64,000 nt of DNA from Natrarchaeobius halalkaliphilus (GCF_003841485.1 NZ_REFY01000006.1:124001-188000); one strand, 5' to 3'. Counted from the first letter of the stretch, positions 24,257 through 31,683 are shown. Numbers and translations are program-made. The notes: generated from the letters alone by a model not told the origin.

Positions 24257-24649
24257 ATGGTGGATTTTACACTACAAATGCTGCAGTTCCTCGGGATCTT
24301 AATTCCAGTCCTGTTCGCTGCGGTGAGGCTCACACAGACATCCGTAGAAAATGATAACGAGGGGAAACTGCTCCCGGATTCGATCCGATATAGAACTGAG
24401 AAATTAGAGGAAGGGGCTGGCAAGATCTACCGTTATATCCCGTACTCCTCGCTACTCTTTCTTTGCACCTTGATTCCGTTTTCCGTGGCCGCACTCTTAC
24501 TAACGGTTGACTTAGGCTATTACCTTGTCAACGATGAGGGCTCCACAGCATTGCCGTTGTTAGCAGTTGGACTACAAGCTTTCGGGATTTTGGGACTTAC
24601 AGCCTTCCTAATACACAACACTCCGAGGAAAGCAGCTCATATTTTCTGA
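24257..24649 (+). CDS. Small three-helix membrane protein
   Basis: 130 residues from ATG 24257 (a GTG at 24233 is in frame but would lie on the promoter). Hydrophobic spans at the N-terminus (LQMLQFLGILIPVLFAAVRL), middle (YSSLLFLCTLIPFSVAALLLTV) and C-terminal third (LPLLAVGLQAFGILGLTAFLI), with a charged cytoplasmic loop between the first two. It is moderately AT-rich. Convergent with the HNH nuclease gene; a link to it as a defence accessory is possible but unproven. Confidence 0.6.
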   Translation: MVDFTLQMLQFLGILIPVLFAAVRLTQTSVENDNEGKLLPDSIRYRTEKLEEGAGKIYRYIPYSSLLFLCTLIPFSVAALLLTVDLGYYLVNDEGSTALPLLAVGLQAFGILGLTAFLIHNTPRKAAHIF

Positions 24650-24671
24650 CACACACTTACTTTGGCACCTC

Positions 24672-25496
24672 TCATTCAAACTCTGGTGTTTTCGATCTCT
24701 CGATGAGTTGTTGGTTGAAGTCATCACCATCTTGTCCGTGATGCACTCTCTGGTGACAGTTCGGACAGAGAGCAACGACGTTGTCTGGGTGATCCGGCCC
24801 ACCGTCACTGCGACGATAGAGGTGATGTACCTCGAGAAACGGTTCCCCATCTTTCCCGATGAACGGAGCATGTTCTTCACAACCTTGGCACACTCCGTCA
24901 GCGACGCGAAGTGCGTACTCTTTGACTGCCTCCGAGCGTGGGTGCGTTGTTCGAGTTGTAGTCGTTGTTTTGCCTTCAGTTGACTCCGCCGCTGAAGTCC
25001 CGGCCGCTCGTTCGTGTAACGTCTCGAGATCGAGCTGGCCAAGGTCATAGGTCTCGATCTCGACGTTGTTGTCAACGGGTTCAAGCTCGAAGCAGATCGC
25101 CTTACGATAGTTGCCGTTCGTATCCTCGAGTCGCTGGGGGAACCAATCAGCGTATTCGAACTGACCGACGTAGGTGACGCTCCAGGCTTCCTCGTTGCTT
25201 TCGAAGAGGTGGATCTCCCGGCCGTCCTCGCGGTGGTCGCGGATCGCCTTGTTTCCCTGGGTCATCTCCATGTCCCCTTCCCGTCCTTCGCCGGTGTAAA
25301 CGAATGTGTCGCCGCGGAATTCGTCAAGGTAGCCGTGTTCTTCGCCGGAATCGCCGGTGAAGATGAAGACGTACGGATGGTCTTTGCAGGGTGCGATCCC
25401 CCGGTATCGTGCCCCACCGTACTTTTCATGTAGCTTGACCCGATGGTACGTTTCCCCCTCCTCGAGTGCTGAAACAGCTGGAATGTCTTCGATCAT
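24672..25496 (-). CDS. HNH endonuclease with SRA-like N-terminal domain (Type IV restriction-like)
   Basis: 274 residues. The N-terminal 120 residues (YHRVKLHEKYGGARYRGIAP.. FIFTGD..YLDEFRGDTFVYTGEGREGDMEMTQGNKAIRDH) resemble the SRA/YDG-type modified-base-reading domain of McrA-like enzymes. The C-terminus is a zinc-HNH module: CQGCEEHAPF, LEVHHLYRRSDGGPDHPDNVVALCPNCHQRVHHG. Such fusions cut DNA carrying methylcytosine or phosphorothioate, acting against modified invaders. Carried by a provirus, it probably protects the host (and the provirus) from competitors. SRA assignment is by pattern; HNH assignment is firm. Confidence 0.8.
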   Translation of the reverse strand: MIEDIPAVSALEEGETYHRVKLHEKYGGARYRGIAPCKDHPYVFIFTGDSGEEHGYLDEFRGDTFVYTGEGREGDMEMTQGNKAIRDHREDGREIHLFESNEEAWSVTYVGQFEYADWFPQRLEDTNGNYRKAICFELEPVDNNVEIETYDLGQLDLETLHERAAGTSAAESTEGKTTTTTRTTHPRSEAVKEYALRVADGVCQGCEEHAPFIGKDGEPFLEVHHLYRRSDGGPDHPDNVVALCPNCHQRVHHGQDGDDFNQQLIERSKTPEFE

Positions 25497-25568
25497 CGGT
25501 TGGACCGCTCTGATAGAAATCGAGAGTCAATCAACGTGATATTTGTGGCTGGCTGGAACGTTGAAGGT

Positions 25569-25817
25569 GTGACCGAGATATCCGTGTTACTCGACAAGCT
25601 GATAGATAAACGCGAACGCAAACTCGAGTGCGCCAGTGAGATCGTCACCGCCGACGAGTACGACGACCCGCCGATGTCAGTCGTCATCGATGCGGCGTTA
25701 GAGAATTTGATCGAACACGAGCGAAATCTCGACACGCTCGAGGCGAGCTGGATCCAGAAACGATCCAGCGATTCAACACCTCGGTTGTCGGTCTTCGCTA
25801 TCGGACCTCGGTCGTGA
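25569..25817 (+). CDS. Small protein, DUF7386-like
   Basis: 82 residues from GTG 25569: VTEISVLLDKLIDKRERKLECASEIVTADEYDDPPMSVVIDAALENLIEHERNLD. The ERKL.CA.EI...EYDDPPMS.VIDAAL..LIE.E.N pattern matches, from memory, the haloarchaeal family DUF7386, a short RHH-like DNA-binding protein. Divergent from the HNH nuclease gene with a 72-bp gap, so it may control it. A related truncated copy lies outside the provirus at 30915-31007. Confidence 0.65.
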   Translation: MTEISVLLDKLIDKRERKLECASEIVTADEYDDPPMSVVIDAALENLIEHERNLDTLEASWIQKRSSDSTPRLSVFAIGPRS

Positions 25818-25876
25818 GTAAGTGGTGATAGCGAAACTCGTCAGTATCGTTTCGAAAAGGCAGAAAGAAGGAGAGA

Positions 25877-26314
25877 TTAGCTAAAGTTGTAGTCTTCGCT
25901 GGTAATCAGCGTCTCTTGCTCACCAGCCACGCCGACCGCCACCACCGTCCCGTTTTCTCCGGCGGACTCAAGATCGTCTTTTCCGATTCGGACACTGTCG
26001 CCGGTCTCGAGTTCTCGGAGATCGTCTTCATCCAGGTTGTTCGGACTGCTGTCGTCGAGATTGTCGTAGGGATCGCCGGTGATGTTGATGTGATCGGCGT
26101 TCCCCAGTGTCGTCACTTGGACGTCGAGATACTGTGGATCATGTTGGACGGTGATCGAAACACCTGCTTGTACTTCTTCGTCGATGTCACTGCCGATGTC
26201 GAGAACCAGCCCCGCGACGACAGCCGCGAGAATTACGGTAATCGCAACGACGAGGATGACGCCGATGACAGGCGAAACGGCCCGATTACGGTATTGTAGC
26301 GAGTGGCTGGTCAT
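25877..26314 (-). CDS. Type IV pilin-like protein (copy 1)
   Basis: 145 residues with the haloarchaeal archaellin/pilin-type leader and H-domain [31 protein letters not shown]: positive N-terminus, a processing site before the hydrophobic segment, then a beta-rich acidic extracellular domain with NxS/T sequons. Adjacent to a second copy. PibD-type peptidase would process it. Pilins of this class build adhesion pili in haloarchaea; a viral copy could alter attachment or exclude superinfecting virus. Confidence 0.85.
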   Translation of the reverse strand: MTSHSLQYRNRAVSPVIGVILVVAITVILAAVVAGLVLDIGSDIDEEVQAGVSITVQHDPQYLDVQVTTLGNADHINITGDPYDNLDDSSPNNLDEDDLRELETGDSVRIGKDDLESAGENGTVVAVGVAGEQETLITSEDYNFS

Positions 26315-26344
26315 GGGTTAAATAACCGGAATAAGATGGGATTA

Positions 26345-26791
26345 TTAGAAGTCCCAGTCTTCGCTAGCCACGGAGGTTCGCGTTTCTGATTCCTCAATGA
26401 CAGCGACAGCGGAGACCGTACCCGATTCGTTGATATCTTGAGGGGCCTTGTCGTGCTCAAGCGTCACCGTGTCTCCGACATCCATATTCGTCACGTTATC
26501 CTCGGTGCCATCCATACCATCGCCCCACTCACTACTACTCAAATCAACGTAATTCGAATTCCCGAGAGAGGTGATTTCAACACTCACTTCTTCAGCACTT
26601 TCATCGACATCGATCGAAACACCAGCCTGAGCTTCTTGTCCTACACTCCCACCGAGGTCGAGGACGAAGGCAGCAATCACGGCCGCGAGAATGACGGTTA
26701 TGGCGACCATGAGTATAACCCCTATGACTGGTGACACTGCTCGTTCCTGCTCTTCTCCCACGAGTTTGCGTTGTATTAGTTTTGCATCCAT
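26345..26791 (-). CDS. Type IV pilin-like protein (copy 2)
   Basis: 148 residues; [31 protein letters not shown] is nearly identical to copy 1 in the H-domain, while the C-terminal part has diverged. First gene of the pair (30-bp gap to copy 1). The two are probably one operon and form a heteropolymeric or phase-varied surface structure. The upstream 330 bp (26792-27121) holds no gene; TATATAAAATCAC (about 26937-26949) is a TATA-like element. Confidence 0.85.
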   Translation of the reverse strand: MDAKLIQRKLVGEEQERAVSPVIGVILMVAITVILAAVIAAFVLDLGGSVGQEAQAGVSIDVDESAEEVSVEITSLGNSNYVDLSSSEWGDGMDGTEDNVTNMDVGDTVTLEHDKAPQDINESGTVSAVAVIEESETRTSVASEDWDF

Positions 26792-27121
26792 GTGTATACA
26801 GCACCCTAACGGTCAGAAGGGTTTTGCTGTGTGACGTGTATGGATAACACGTCGCGCTAGGGGATGGGGGATCCAACCACAACCCGGCGCGTCTTTCTGC
26901 CGTCGATTTTGGTGCTGGTAGTTACCAGTGGTTTCAGGGTATATAAAATCACTTGATAGTGTGTTTTTCGACAAAATCAACTCTGCACGATCGGTTTCAG
27001 ATGTGATAATCAAGGCTCTCCAGACGGCTTACAGCATCCGATTGAAGCGACTCAGTACGTCGGTTTCCGATCACATTCGAATTATCGCCATCCCTTTGCT
27101 AATTCGATCTCAAGGTCGCCT
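26792..27121. other. Divergent promoter region
   Basis: 330 bp without a gene between the pilins (minus) and the HTH/homing-endonuclease-like gene (plus). AT-rich patch GTATATAAAATC at about 26939. I see no further features. Confidence 0.35.
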
Positions 27122-27916
27122 ATGACCAATCCTCCTGCGGTCTTGAACGAAAAAACACTTGCCGCCACGTACGACGGCGGGTACCACGAAAACTCGTGGG
27201 AGGTCGTCAAGCAGTATCGCAAAGCGATAAAATACGCGTCGAAGCACAACGCCGGGTCGTCCGCAACCGCTAGCGCTCTCGAGATTCCGCGGGGCCGACT
27301 GCGCACCTGGATCGACGGCGACGGTAAACCTGATCCAGTCCGCGGGATTGAGACCGCACGTGATTATGGCTGGCTCGAATGTTCGTACGAGGACTCTGTC
27401 TTTGCCGGTCTAAACGTTCTTGTTGCGAACGTGTTTTCAGGTGGATCGATAGCAGAGCAATATTATCAACCCAGTTTCGCACTCAACCATCGGAAAGAGG
27501 ACTCACACGTATTCGATGCTTTCGAACTTGCTGGAATCGAGTGCGAAATCATCGACGATCGCGGGGACCACGGCGACGAAGTTCGTCCGGCGGAACACGG
27601 CACGGTCCTCGGTCGCACGCTCTCGTCACTCGGTGCGCCTGTTGGGTCGAAGTCGAATCATCACCTCGAGTTGCCCGAGTACCTCGGCGGTGCACCCGAG
27701 ACGGTTCGTGAGAGGTTTGTCTACGCGTATCTCGAGAACCGAGCCATCAAACACGATAAAAAGCAGACACTCACGGTCAGGGAAGATCGAAACCGGGCCT
27801 ATCTGAACGCGCTCGCGGATTTGATCGACGACGTCGCCGGAGGAGGGGTGAGTTTACAGGAACGTGACATCGTCATTTCTGCCGATGCATCACGTTTGCT
27901 CGGAACGGTACGATAA
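27122..27916 (+). CDS. HTH plus LAGLIDADG-homing-endonuclease-like protein
   Basis: 264 residues. Residues about 20-60 form an HTH (YRKAIKYASKHNAGSSATASALEIPRGRLRTWI). The rest has two alpha/beta repeats like LAGLIDADG halves (FAGLNVLVANVFSGGSIAEQYYQPSFALN and VLGRTLSSLGAPVGSKSNHHLELPEYLGGAPETVRERFVYAYLENRA), as in haloarchaeal proteins I remember annotated as homing endonuclease-like. Probably a DNA-binding protein; enzymatic activity uncertain. It lies between the pilins and the repressor. Confidence 0.55.
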   Translation: MTNPPAVLNEKTLAATYDGGYHENSWEVVKQYRKAIKYASKHNAGSSATASALEIPRGRLRTWIDGDGKPDPVRGIETARDYGWLECSYEDSVFAGLNVLVANVFSGGSIAEQYYQPSFALNHRKEDSHVFDAFELAGIECEIIDDRGDHGDEVRPAEHGTVLGRTLSSLGAPVGSKSNHHLELPEYLGGAPETVRERFVYAYLENRAIKHDKKQTLTVREDRNRAYLNALADLIDDVAGGGVSLQERDIVISADASRLLGTVR

Positions 27917-27927
27917 TAGCCGTTGAA

Positions 27928-28167
27928 TTACTCGTCTCGTTCCAAGTCCGCAGCCTCGAGATCTCCCTCGAGGTAGGCCTGACCGCGGTCGGTGATTTTG
28001 TAGAGCCCTTCGTCCACACGTTCGACGAGCCCAGCATCTAGGAGATGGCCGAGTCGCGTACTTAGGTAGTGACGTGAATAATCCGTATTTGCCGAGAGAA
28101 TACGAGGCGAAAGGATTAGACCGCTATCCGAGAGGGTTTCGAGGACTCTATCGTCTGCTTGTGTCAT
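27928..28167 (-). CDS. PhiH1-repressor-like winged-helix protein
   Basis: 79 residues from MTQADDRVLETLSDSGLILSPRILSANTDYSRHYLSTRLGHLLDAGLVERVDEGLYKITDRGQAYLEGDL. This is the compact winged helix of phage phiH1-type repressors in haloarchaea (ILETL.ESGL.L.P..IA.N..YS). It faces the integrase operon across a 250-bp intergenic region that contains a perfect 9-bp-arm palindrome; likely the lysogeny switch. Confidence 0.8.
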   Translation of the reverse strand: MTQADDRVLETLSDSGLILSPRILSANTDYSRHYLSTRLGHLLDAGLVERVDEGLYKITDRGQAYLEGDLEAADLERDE

Positions 28168-28249
28168 CCACGACACCCTCGGCCTTCGCATACTGGTACA
28201 TCCTGCACCTCCATTTTAGGAATACTGATTGGCTCGTTCTAAAGGCACG

Positions 28250-28273
28250 TACGTTATTTCTTAGAATAACGTA
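28250..28273. promoter_or_regulatory. Perfect palindrome, candidate repressor operator
   Basis: TACGTTATT-N6-AATAACGTA with 9-bp arms, between the repressor (start 28167, minus) and the integrase operon (start 28423, plus). TTAATTATAAG at about 28280 is a TATA element just downstream. Best candidate for the binding site of the adjacent winged-helix repressor. Confidence 0.6.
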
Positions 28274-28422
28274 TGGTCGGTTAATTATAAGTAGGTAGAA
28301 TGTTTTCGTGCGAGTAACGGACGCCAGACGGACCCGCCGCTGCCCGGTCGGGTCCTCGAAAGAACGCGGACCCGGTGTTGTGGCACCGGCCCGCCTGGCC
28401 TCCGTAACCACGCTACGGACGC

Positions 28423-28803
28423 ATGATAGACTGCACCCTGCGGGGAATTAAGTTCCCCGCTCGAGCGGACGTACAGACCGCCAGCCACGTTTCCGGAAAC
28501 AGTTTCGGAAATAGCCAATTCGAACGTCTCGAGGCCCGAGCCGTCGGGTTTCTACACGGTATCGAGTTATCGGAAGAATCGGAAACACCCCCGTCGAAAC
28601 TAAGTGACAGTAGTAACGACAGTACAGACGACCAACGGACAGCGGCCGCACGCGCCTGGTGGTCCAACACGATGGCGCGCGCGGTGAGTCCGTGGTCCCA
28701 CGGAAATGAGACCATGAACACAGTCACACGCATCGCTGGTAAGCGTATCGCAACCTGTGAATATGCCGATATCGGCCGCTTGACACGGAGGGTCGGCCGA
28801 TGA
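28423..28803 (+). CDS. Hypothetical protein, first gene of the integrase operon
   Basis: 126 residues; contains DDQRTAAARAWWSNTMARAVSPWSHGNETMNTVTRIAGKRIATCEYADIGRL. Codon use is plausible but the first 60 residues are weak, so an internal start is possible. ATGA overlap with the 39-residue gene and location ahead of the integrase suggest a recombination-directionality or accessory factor, like the small genes flanking SNJ2-type integrases. Confidence 0.45.
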   Translation: MIDCTLRGIKFPARADVQTASHVSGNSFGNSQFERLEARAVGFLHGIELSEESETPPSKLSDSSNDSTDDQRTAAARAWWSNTMARAVSPWSHGNETMNTVTRIAGKRIATCEYADIGRLTRRVGR

Positions 28804-28919
28804 GGCGCTACGAGTTTTACACGCCGGAAGACCCGCCCGAGCTCGTCGTGGCCGAGCGCGCCGAGGCGATCGCCGCCGATCTCGAGCGAATCGCTGACGC
28901 GCTCGAGGAGGGAGACTGA
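28800..28919 (+). CDS. 39-residue protein coupled to the integrase
   Basis: MRRYEFYTPEDPPELVVAER..IAADLERIADALEEGD: short, with one amphipathic helix. ATGA overlap upstream and TGATG overlap with the integrase start make it a translationally coupled member of a three-gene operon. From memory, SNJ2-type integrases are accompanied by very small regulatory genes; this fits. Confidence 0.65.
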   Translation: MRRYEFYTPEDPPELVVAERAEAIAADLERIADALEEGD

Positions 28920-29971
28920 TGAGCGACACTCTCGATCCGATTCCACCGGCTGAAGCTGCCGAGATGTATCATCACGCCATGCGTGACGAGCATGCAGCGG
29001 CGACAAGGAAAAGCTCCAGGCACCGATTACAGTCGTTCGTTCAGTTTTGCGAAGAAAAAGAGATCGAGAACCTGAACAACGTCTCCGGCCGGGACCTGTA
29101 CCGATACCGTATTTGGAGGCGGGAAGGCCACGGAGAGGGTCGTGAACCGATTAAGCTGGTCACGCTGAAGGGGCAACTCGCGACCCTTCGTAGTTTCCTC
29201 CAATTCGCCGCGAACATCGACGCTGTACGACCGTCCCTGTACGAACAGGTGACGCTACCGACGATGAAACACGGGGAGGATGTCTCCGATTCCACGCTCG
29301 AAGTCGATCGGGCGATCGGCATCCTCGAGTACCTTGAGCACGCGGAGCCCGCCTCTCGAGAACATATCATCTTGCTACTGCTCTGGCGAACGGGAGCTCG
29401 TACCGGAGCGATTCGGGGGTTAGATCTCCGTGATCTAGACCTCGAAGGGGCTCACCCGAAAGTCAAGGGGCCGGCAATACGGTTCGTACACCGACCTGAA
29501 AGCGGTACACCGCTGAAAAATCAGGAAGACGGAACTCGGTGGAATCGGATCAGTGAGATGACGGCGAAATATCTCGAGAACTATCTCGAGTATCATCGCC
29601 ACGACGTAACCGACGATCACGGTCGAAAACCGGTAATCACGACTCGGTACGGCCGTCCGGCAGGGAATACGATTCGGAAGACGCTGTACAAGATCACTCG
29701 CCCTTGCTGGCGCGGAGAGTCCTGCCCGCACGATCGGGACGTGGCCGAGTGCGAGGCAACGTACATTGATCAAGCGAGTAAGTGCCCATCGTCGAGGTCG
29801 CCCCATGACGTGCGGAGCGGCCGGGTCACGTACTACCGAAGTGAGGATGTCCCCCGCCGAGTCGTGCAGGATCGGCTCAATGCCAGCGAGGATATTCTGG
29901 ACCGACACTACGACCGCCGCACAGACCGCAAGCAGGCCCAACAGCGCAGTAACTACCTTCCTGACCTATGA
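28919..29971 (+). CDS. int: Tyrosine integrase of SNJ2 type
   Basis: 350 residues. N-terminal core-binding domain (about 15-110) and catalytic domain with Arg161 (WRTGARTGAIRGLDL), His296-x2-Arg299 (SPHDVRSGRVTYY) and nucleophile Tyr331 (LDRHYDRRT). Between them is a Cys/His-bearing insert (CWRGESCPHDRDVAECEAT), typical of haloarchaeal/pleolipovirus integrases. The gene points at the right attachment site, 47 bp away, and should act on the tRNA-Arg 3' end. Controlled with two small genes from a promoter next to a repressor palindrome. Confidence 0.92.
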   Translation: MSDTLDPIPPAEAAEMYHHAMRDEHAAATRKSSRHRLQSFVQFCEEKEIENLNNVSGRDLYRYRIWRREGHGEGREPIKLVTLKGQLATLRSFLQFAANIDAVRPSLYEQVTLPTMKHGEDVSDSTLEVDRAIGILEYLEHAEPASREHIILLLLWRTGARTGAIRGLDLRDLDLEGAHPKVKGPAIRFVHRPESGTPLKNQEDGTRWNRISEMTAKYLENYLEYHRHDVTDDHGRKPVITTRYGRPAGNTIRKTLYKITRPCWRGESCPHDRDVAECEATYIDQASKCPSSRSPHDVRSGRVTYYRSEDVPRRVVQDRLNASEDILDRHYDRRTDRKQAQQRSNYLPDL

Positions 29972-30018
29972 AATTCATGAACGAAAAGCAACAGAAATCG
30001 CTATCCGCATCACTAATG

Positions 30019-30034
30019 CCCATCGTGCCCGTAC
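30019..30034 (+). repeat. Right attachment site (attR core)
   Basis: CCCATCGTGCCCGTAC, identical to the left copy at 7900-7915. Not part of a tRNA gene here. Confidence 0.9.
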
Positions 30035-30120
30035 CGGAACTGTCGGTTTAGTTGTCCTATCGAAACTGCGGCTACGCTCGTGTTACCGACAAAACCCGAC
30101 ACTTTTTCGTTCATCACTAC

Positions 30121-30155
30121 CTCTGAAAATAAAGATCCCGTTCAGCAACTGAACG
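30121..30155. repeat. Degenerate copy of the provirus left-end motif
   Basis: 35-nt stretch (CTCTGA.AAT...GATCCCGTTCA.CA..TGAAC) like that at 8004-8038; contains palindrome GTTCAG-CAA-CTGAAC. It begins 87 bp beyond attR, while the provirus copy begins 89 bp inside attL, so this DNA looks like the left end of an older tandem element. Confidence 0.6.
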
Positions 30156-30400
30156 TTTCCCTTGCTCACTTTCGATCTTCGTTTACCTATCCTGTACGTC
30201 TCCGCACGCTCTTTTTCGCCGGATCCTAACCGGATGACAGTGTCGCGGCGTCGATGGCAACGAGCTGGCACGCGTACCCGTCGTTCGAACGGTCAGCGTG
30301 CGAACCGTCGGAACCGGGTGACCAGCGTTCTCTCGCTCTGAATACGCTAGAAGCGTTTAAGCTCCGAGACCTTCGATATTGCTGCAGCGGGGGATGGTAG

Positions 30401-30493
30401 ATGGAAGAAGCGACTCAACAAGAAGTAAACGAAGCGATTCGAGAACTCGAGCGCAACGACGATTCCGAGGAGATCATCATCGCTGATGAGTAA
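30401..30493 (+). CDS. 30-residue acidic peptide (doubtful)
   Basis: MEEATQQEVNEAIRELERND.. with Glu/Asp-rich helix; TTTAAG element about 45 bp upstream. Surrounding DNA (30156-31022) is degenerate with no other convincing gene, so this may be a relic. Confidence 0.3.
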   Translation: MEEATQQEVNEAIRELERNDDSEEIIIADE

Positions 30494-30914
30494 TCGTCGT
30501 CAGAGGGTTCCCAGAATAGAGTAGCTACTACACGTCGCCACACACCTGATCGGGGGAACGACTGTCCGATGGGTGTGTAATTCGTTATCGTTTTGATCAT
30601 GGATGCCATCCGTCTGTAAGCTTCGTTTGGGAGAATTCCGGCCGGATCGTGAACGAACCAAGTCCAGAAACCGGAGGATTACTAATGAAATCGTTGTTCT
30701 TAATAGGGTGTGCAAACGAGTTGGCAGTGACCCTGCGGTTGGCTTTCAACCATACATTGAACCATCCGAGGGTCACTGTCGTGGCATGGAAGCCAGATGC
30801 ACACCCTGGCTTCCCACTACTCATCGTGATGTCGGGTACAGAGGATCGCCAGTCGCAGTACTTCCACTCCTCGAGTTTGTTCCCGCTCGATCGGGGAATG
30901 TCTCCTGATCAGGA

Positions 30915-31007
30915 TCAAAGATCCCCGCGCTGCATTGTCCTATCTTCTTTAGGCGAGAGAATGCGCTCACGTTCGTCGGTCAGTTTGAGGCTGGTTCGTC
31001 GGGACAT
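30915..31007 (-). pseudogene. Truncated DUF7386-like gene
   Basis: MSRRTSLKLTDERERIL followed within 13 codons by a stop; the opening matches the N-terminus of DUF7386-type proteins (compare the viral copy at 25569). The remainder of the domain is not found in the same frame. A relic of a mobile element outside the present provirus. Confidence 0.45.
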
Positions 31008-31064
31008 GGTTTAACTGGGCGTATGCATAGTGGTCGAATCCAGACGCTTGATTTCACCAATCCA

Positions 31065-31268
31065 ATGTCATACGTTGATAACACACAGCTGATCGGACCG
31101 GACTGGAAACGACTCGCAACCCGGCTCACTGTCGGCGCTATCGCCGGTATCATGCTCGTGGACGTGATAGCCGTCGCGATGGTCGGCCTGGGCGCAGCTG
31201 CCGAAGAACAGTTCACGGACAACGTGAGCGTTGAGAGCAACGACGACCCGCTCGAGTTCTCAGATTGA
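31065..31268 (+). CDS. Small single-span membrane protein
   Basis: 67 residues from MSYVDNTQLIGPDWK (an in-frame start lies at 31023). One hydrophobic segment (LTVGAIAGIMLVDVIAVAMVGL), then an acidic tail (SVESNDDPLEF). Found in the degenerate zone right of attR, but codon use is normal. Function unknown. Confidence 0.45.
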   Translation: MSYVDNTQLIGPDWKRLATRLTVGAIAGIMLVDVIAVAMVGLGAAAEEQFTDNVSVESNDDPLEFSD

Positions 31269-31387
31269 GAAAACGAACGATCAGGGTCCGGTTGTAGTGA
31301 GTAATTGTCGAATTCGATTCGCGTTATCAGATGCTCACTGGTGTGAACGCCAACACCGTTATTCGCCCCCAGCCCGTGGTATTGGTA

Positions 31388-31618
31388 ATGCCCTCTATGA
31401 GACCAACCTTTGAGCGTTCGCCAACTCGAAAAGCGACGCTCTACTGCTTCAACTGCGGTCACAAAAGCATCCTCAGCGGAGACTGGATTGTCCGAACGCA
31501 CGGCGAATGTATCGATTACGAATGTCCCGAATGTAGGACGAGAATAGCAACCCGACCGACCAGAACTGATTCGGTCGCAGATAGCAATGGGGGACTTTGC
31601 TACTCCCCAGGCGATTGA
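31388..31618 (+). CDS. Small zinc-ribbon protein (DUF8106-like)
   Basis: About 76 residues from MPSMRPTFERSPTRKATLYCFNCGHKSILSGDWIVRTHGECIDYECPECRTRI. Two knuckles CFNCGH and CPECRT around a beta hairpin; the phrase YC..CGH.S...GDW...........DYECP.C is a common haloarchaeal zinc ribbon. It probably starts at 31388, since the upstream residues lack pattern. Function unknown. Confidence 0.65.
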   Translation: MPSMRPTFERSPTRKATLYCFNCGHKSILSGDWIVRTHGECIDYECPECRTRIATRPTRTDSVADSNGGLCYSPGD

Positions 31619-31637
31619 TACGGTTTGCTGTGACTTT

Positions 31638-31679
31638 TTACCGGAGCGACCGCAGGACGGCTCGCGGTCGCTCCGGTAA
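31638..31679. repeat. Perfect 16-bp inverted repeat
   Basis: TTACCGGAGCGACCGC and GCGGTCGCTCCGGTAA separated by 10 bases. It sits at the inner border of the tRNA-Tyr-linked relic, where homology to the provirus operon stops (31684). Could be a strong terminator, or the end of a small transposon remnant. Confidence 0.65.
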
Positions 31680-31683
31680 CGAC

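Larger units (their letters stand above)
7900..30034 (+). mobile_element. Integrated pleolipovirus-like provirus with accessory cargo (about 22 kb)
   Basis: Bounded by the 16-bp direct repeat CCCATCGTGCCCGTAC at 7900-7915 (3' end of tRNA-Arg) and 30019-30034. The tyrosine integrase gene ends 47 bp before the right repeat. Inside, the minus-strand cluster at 15.7-20.4 kb has the order seen in pleolipoviruses: small 4-helix membrane protein (VP3-like), Tat-exported coiled-coil spike with C-terminal anchor (VP4-like), two membrane proteins and a P-loop ATPase (VP8-like). Integrase type plus this block point to temperate betapleolipovirus relatives such as SNJ2. Known members are, from memory, about 9-17 kb, so this one is large and carries extra modules: reverse transcriptase, HNH nuclease, pilins and regulators. 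Whether it still excises is unknown. Confidence 0.85.

Noticed and set aside
28285-28518. Minus-strand frame upstream of the integrase operon
   Set aside because: Overlaps the presumed operator/promoter region and the start of the plus-strand operon, with no recognisable protein pattern.
30597-31014. Several overlapping frames of 75-121 residues right of attR
   Set aside because: Present on both strands with irregular codon use and no family resemblance; the zone looks like decayed mobile DNA.
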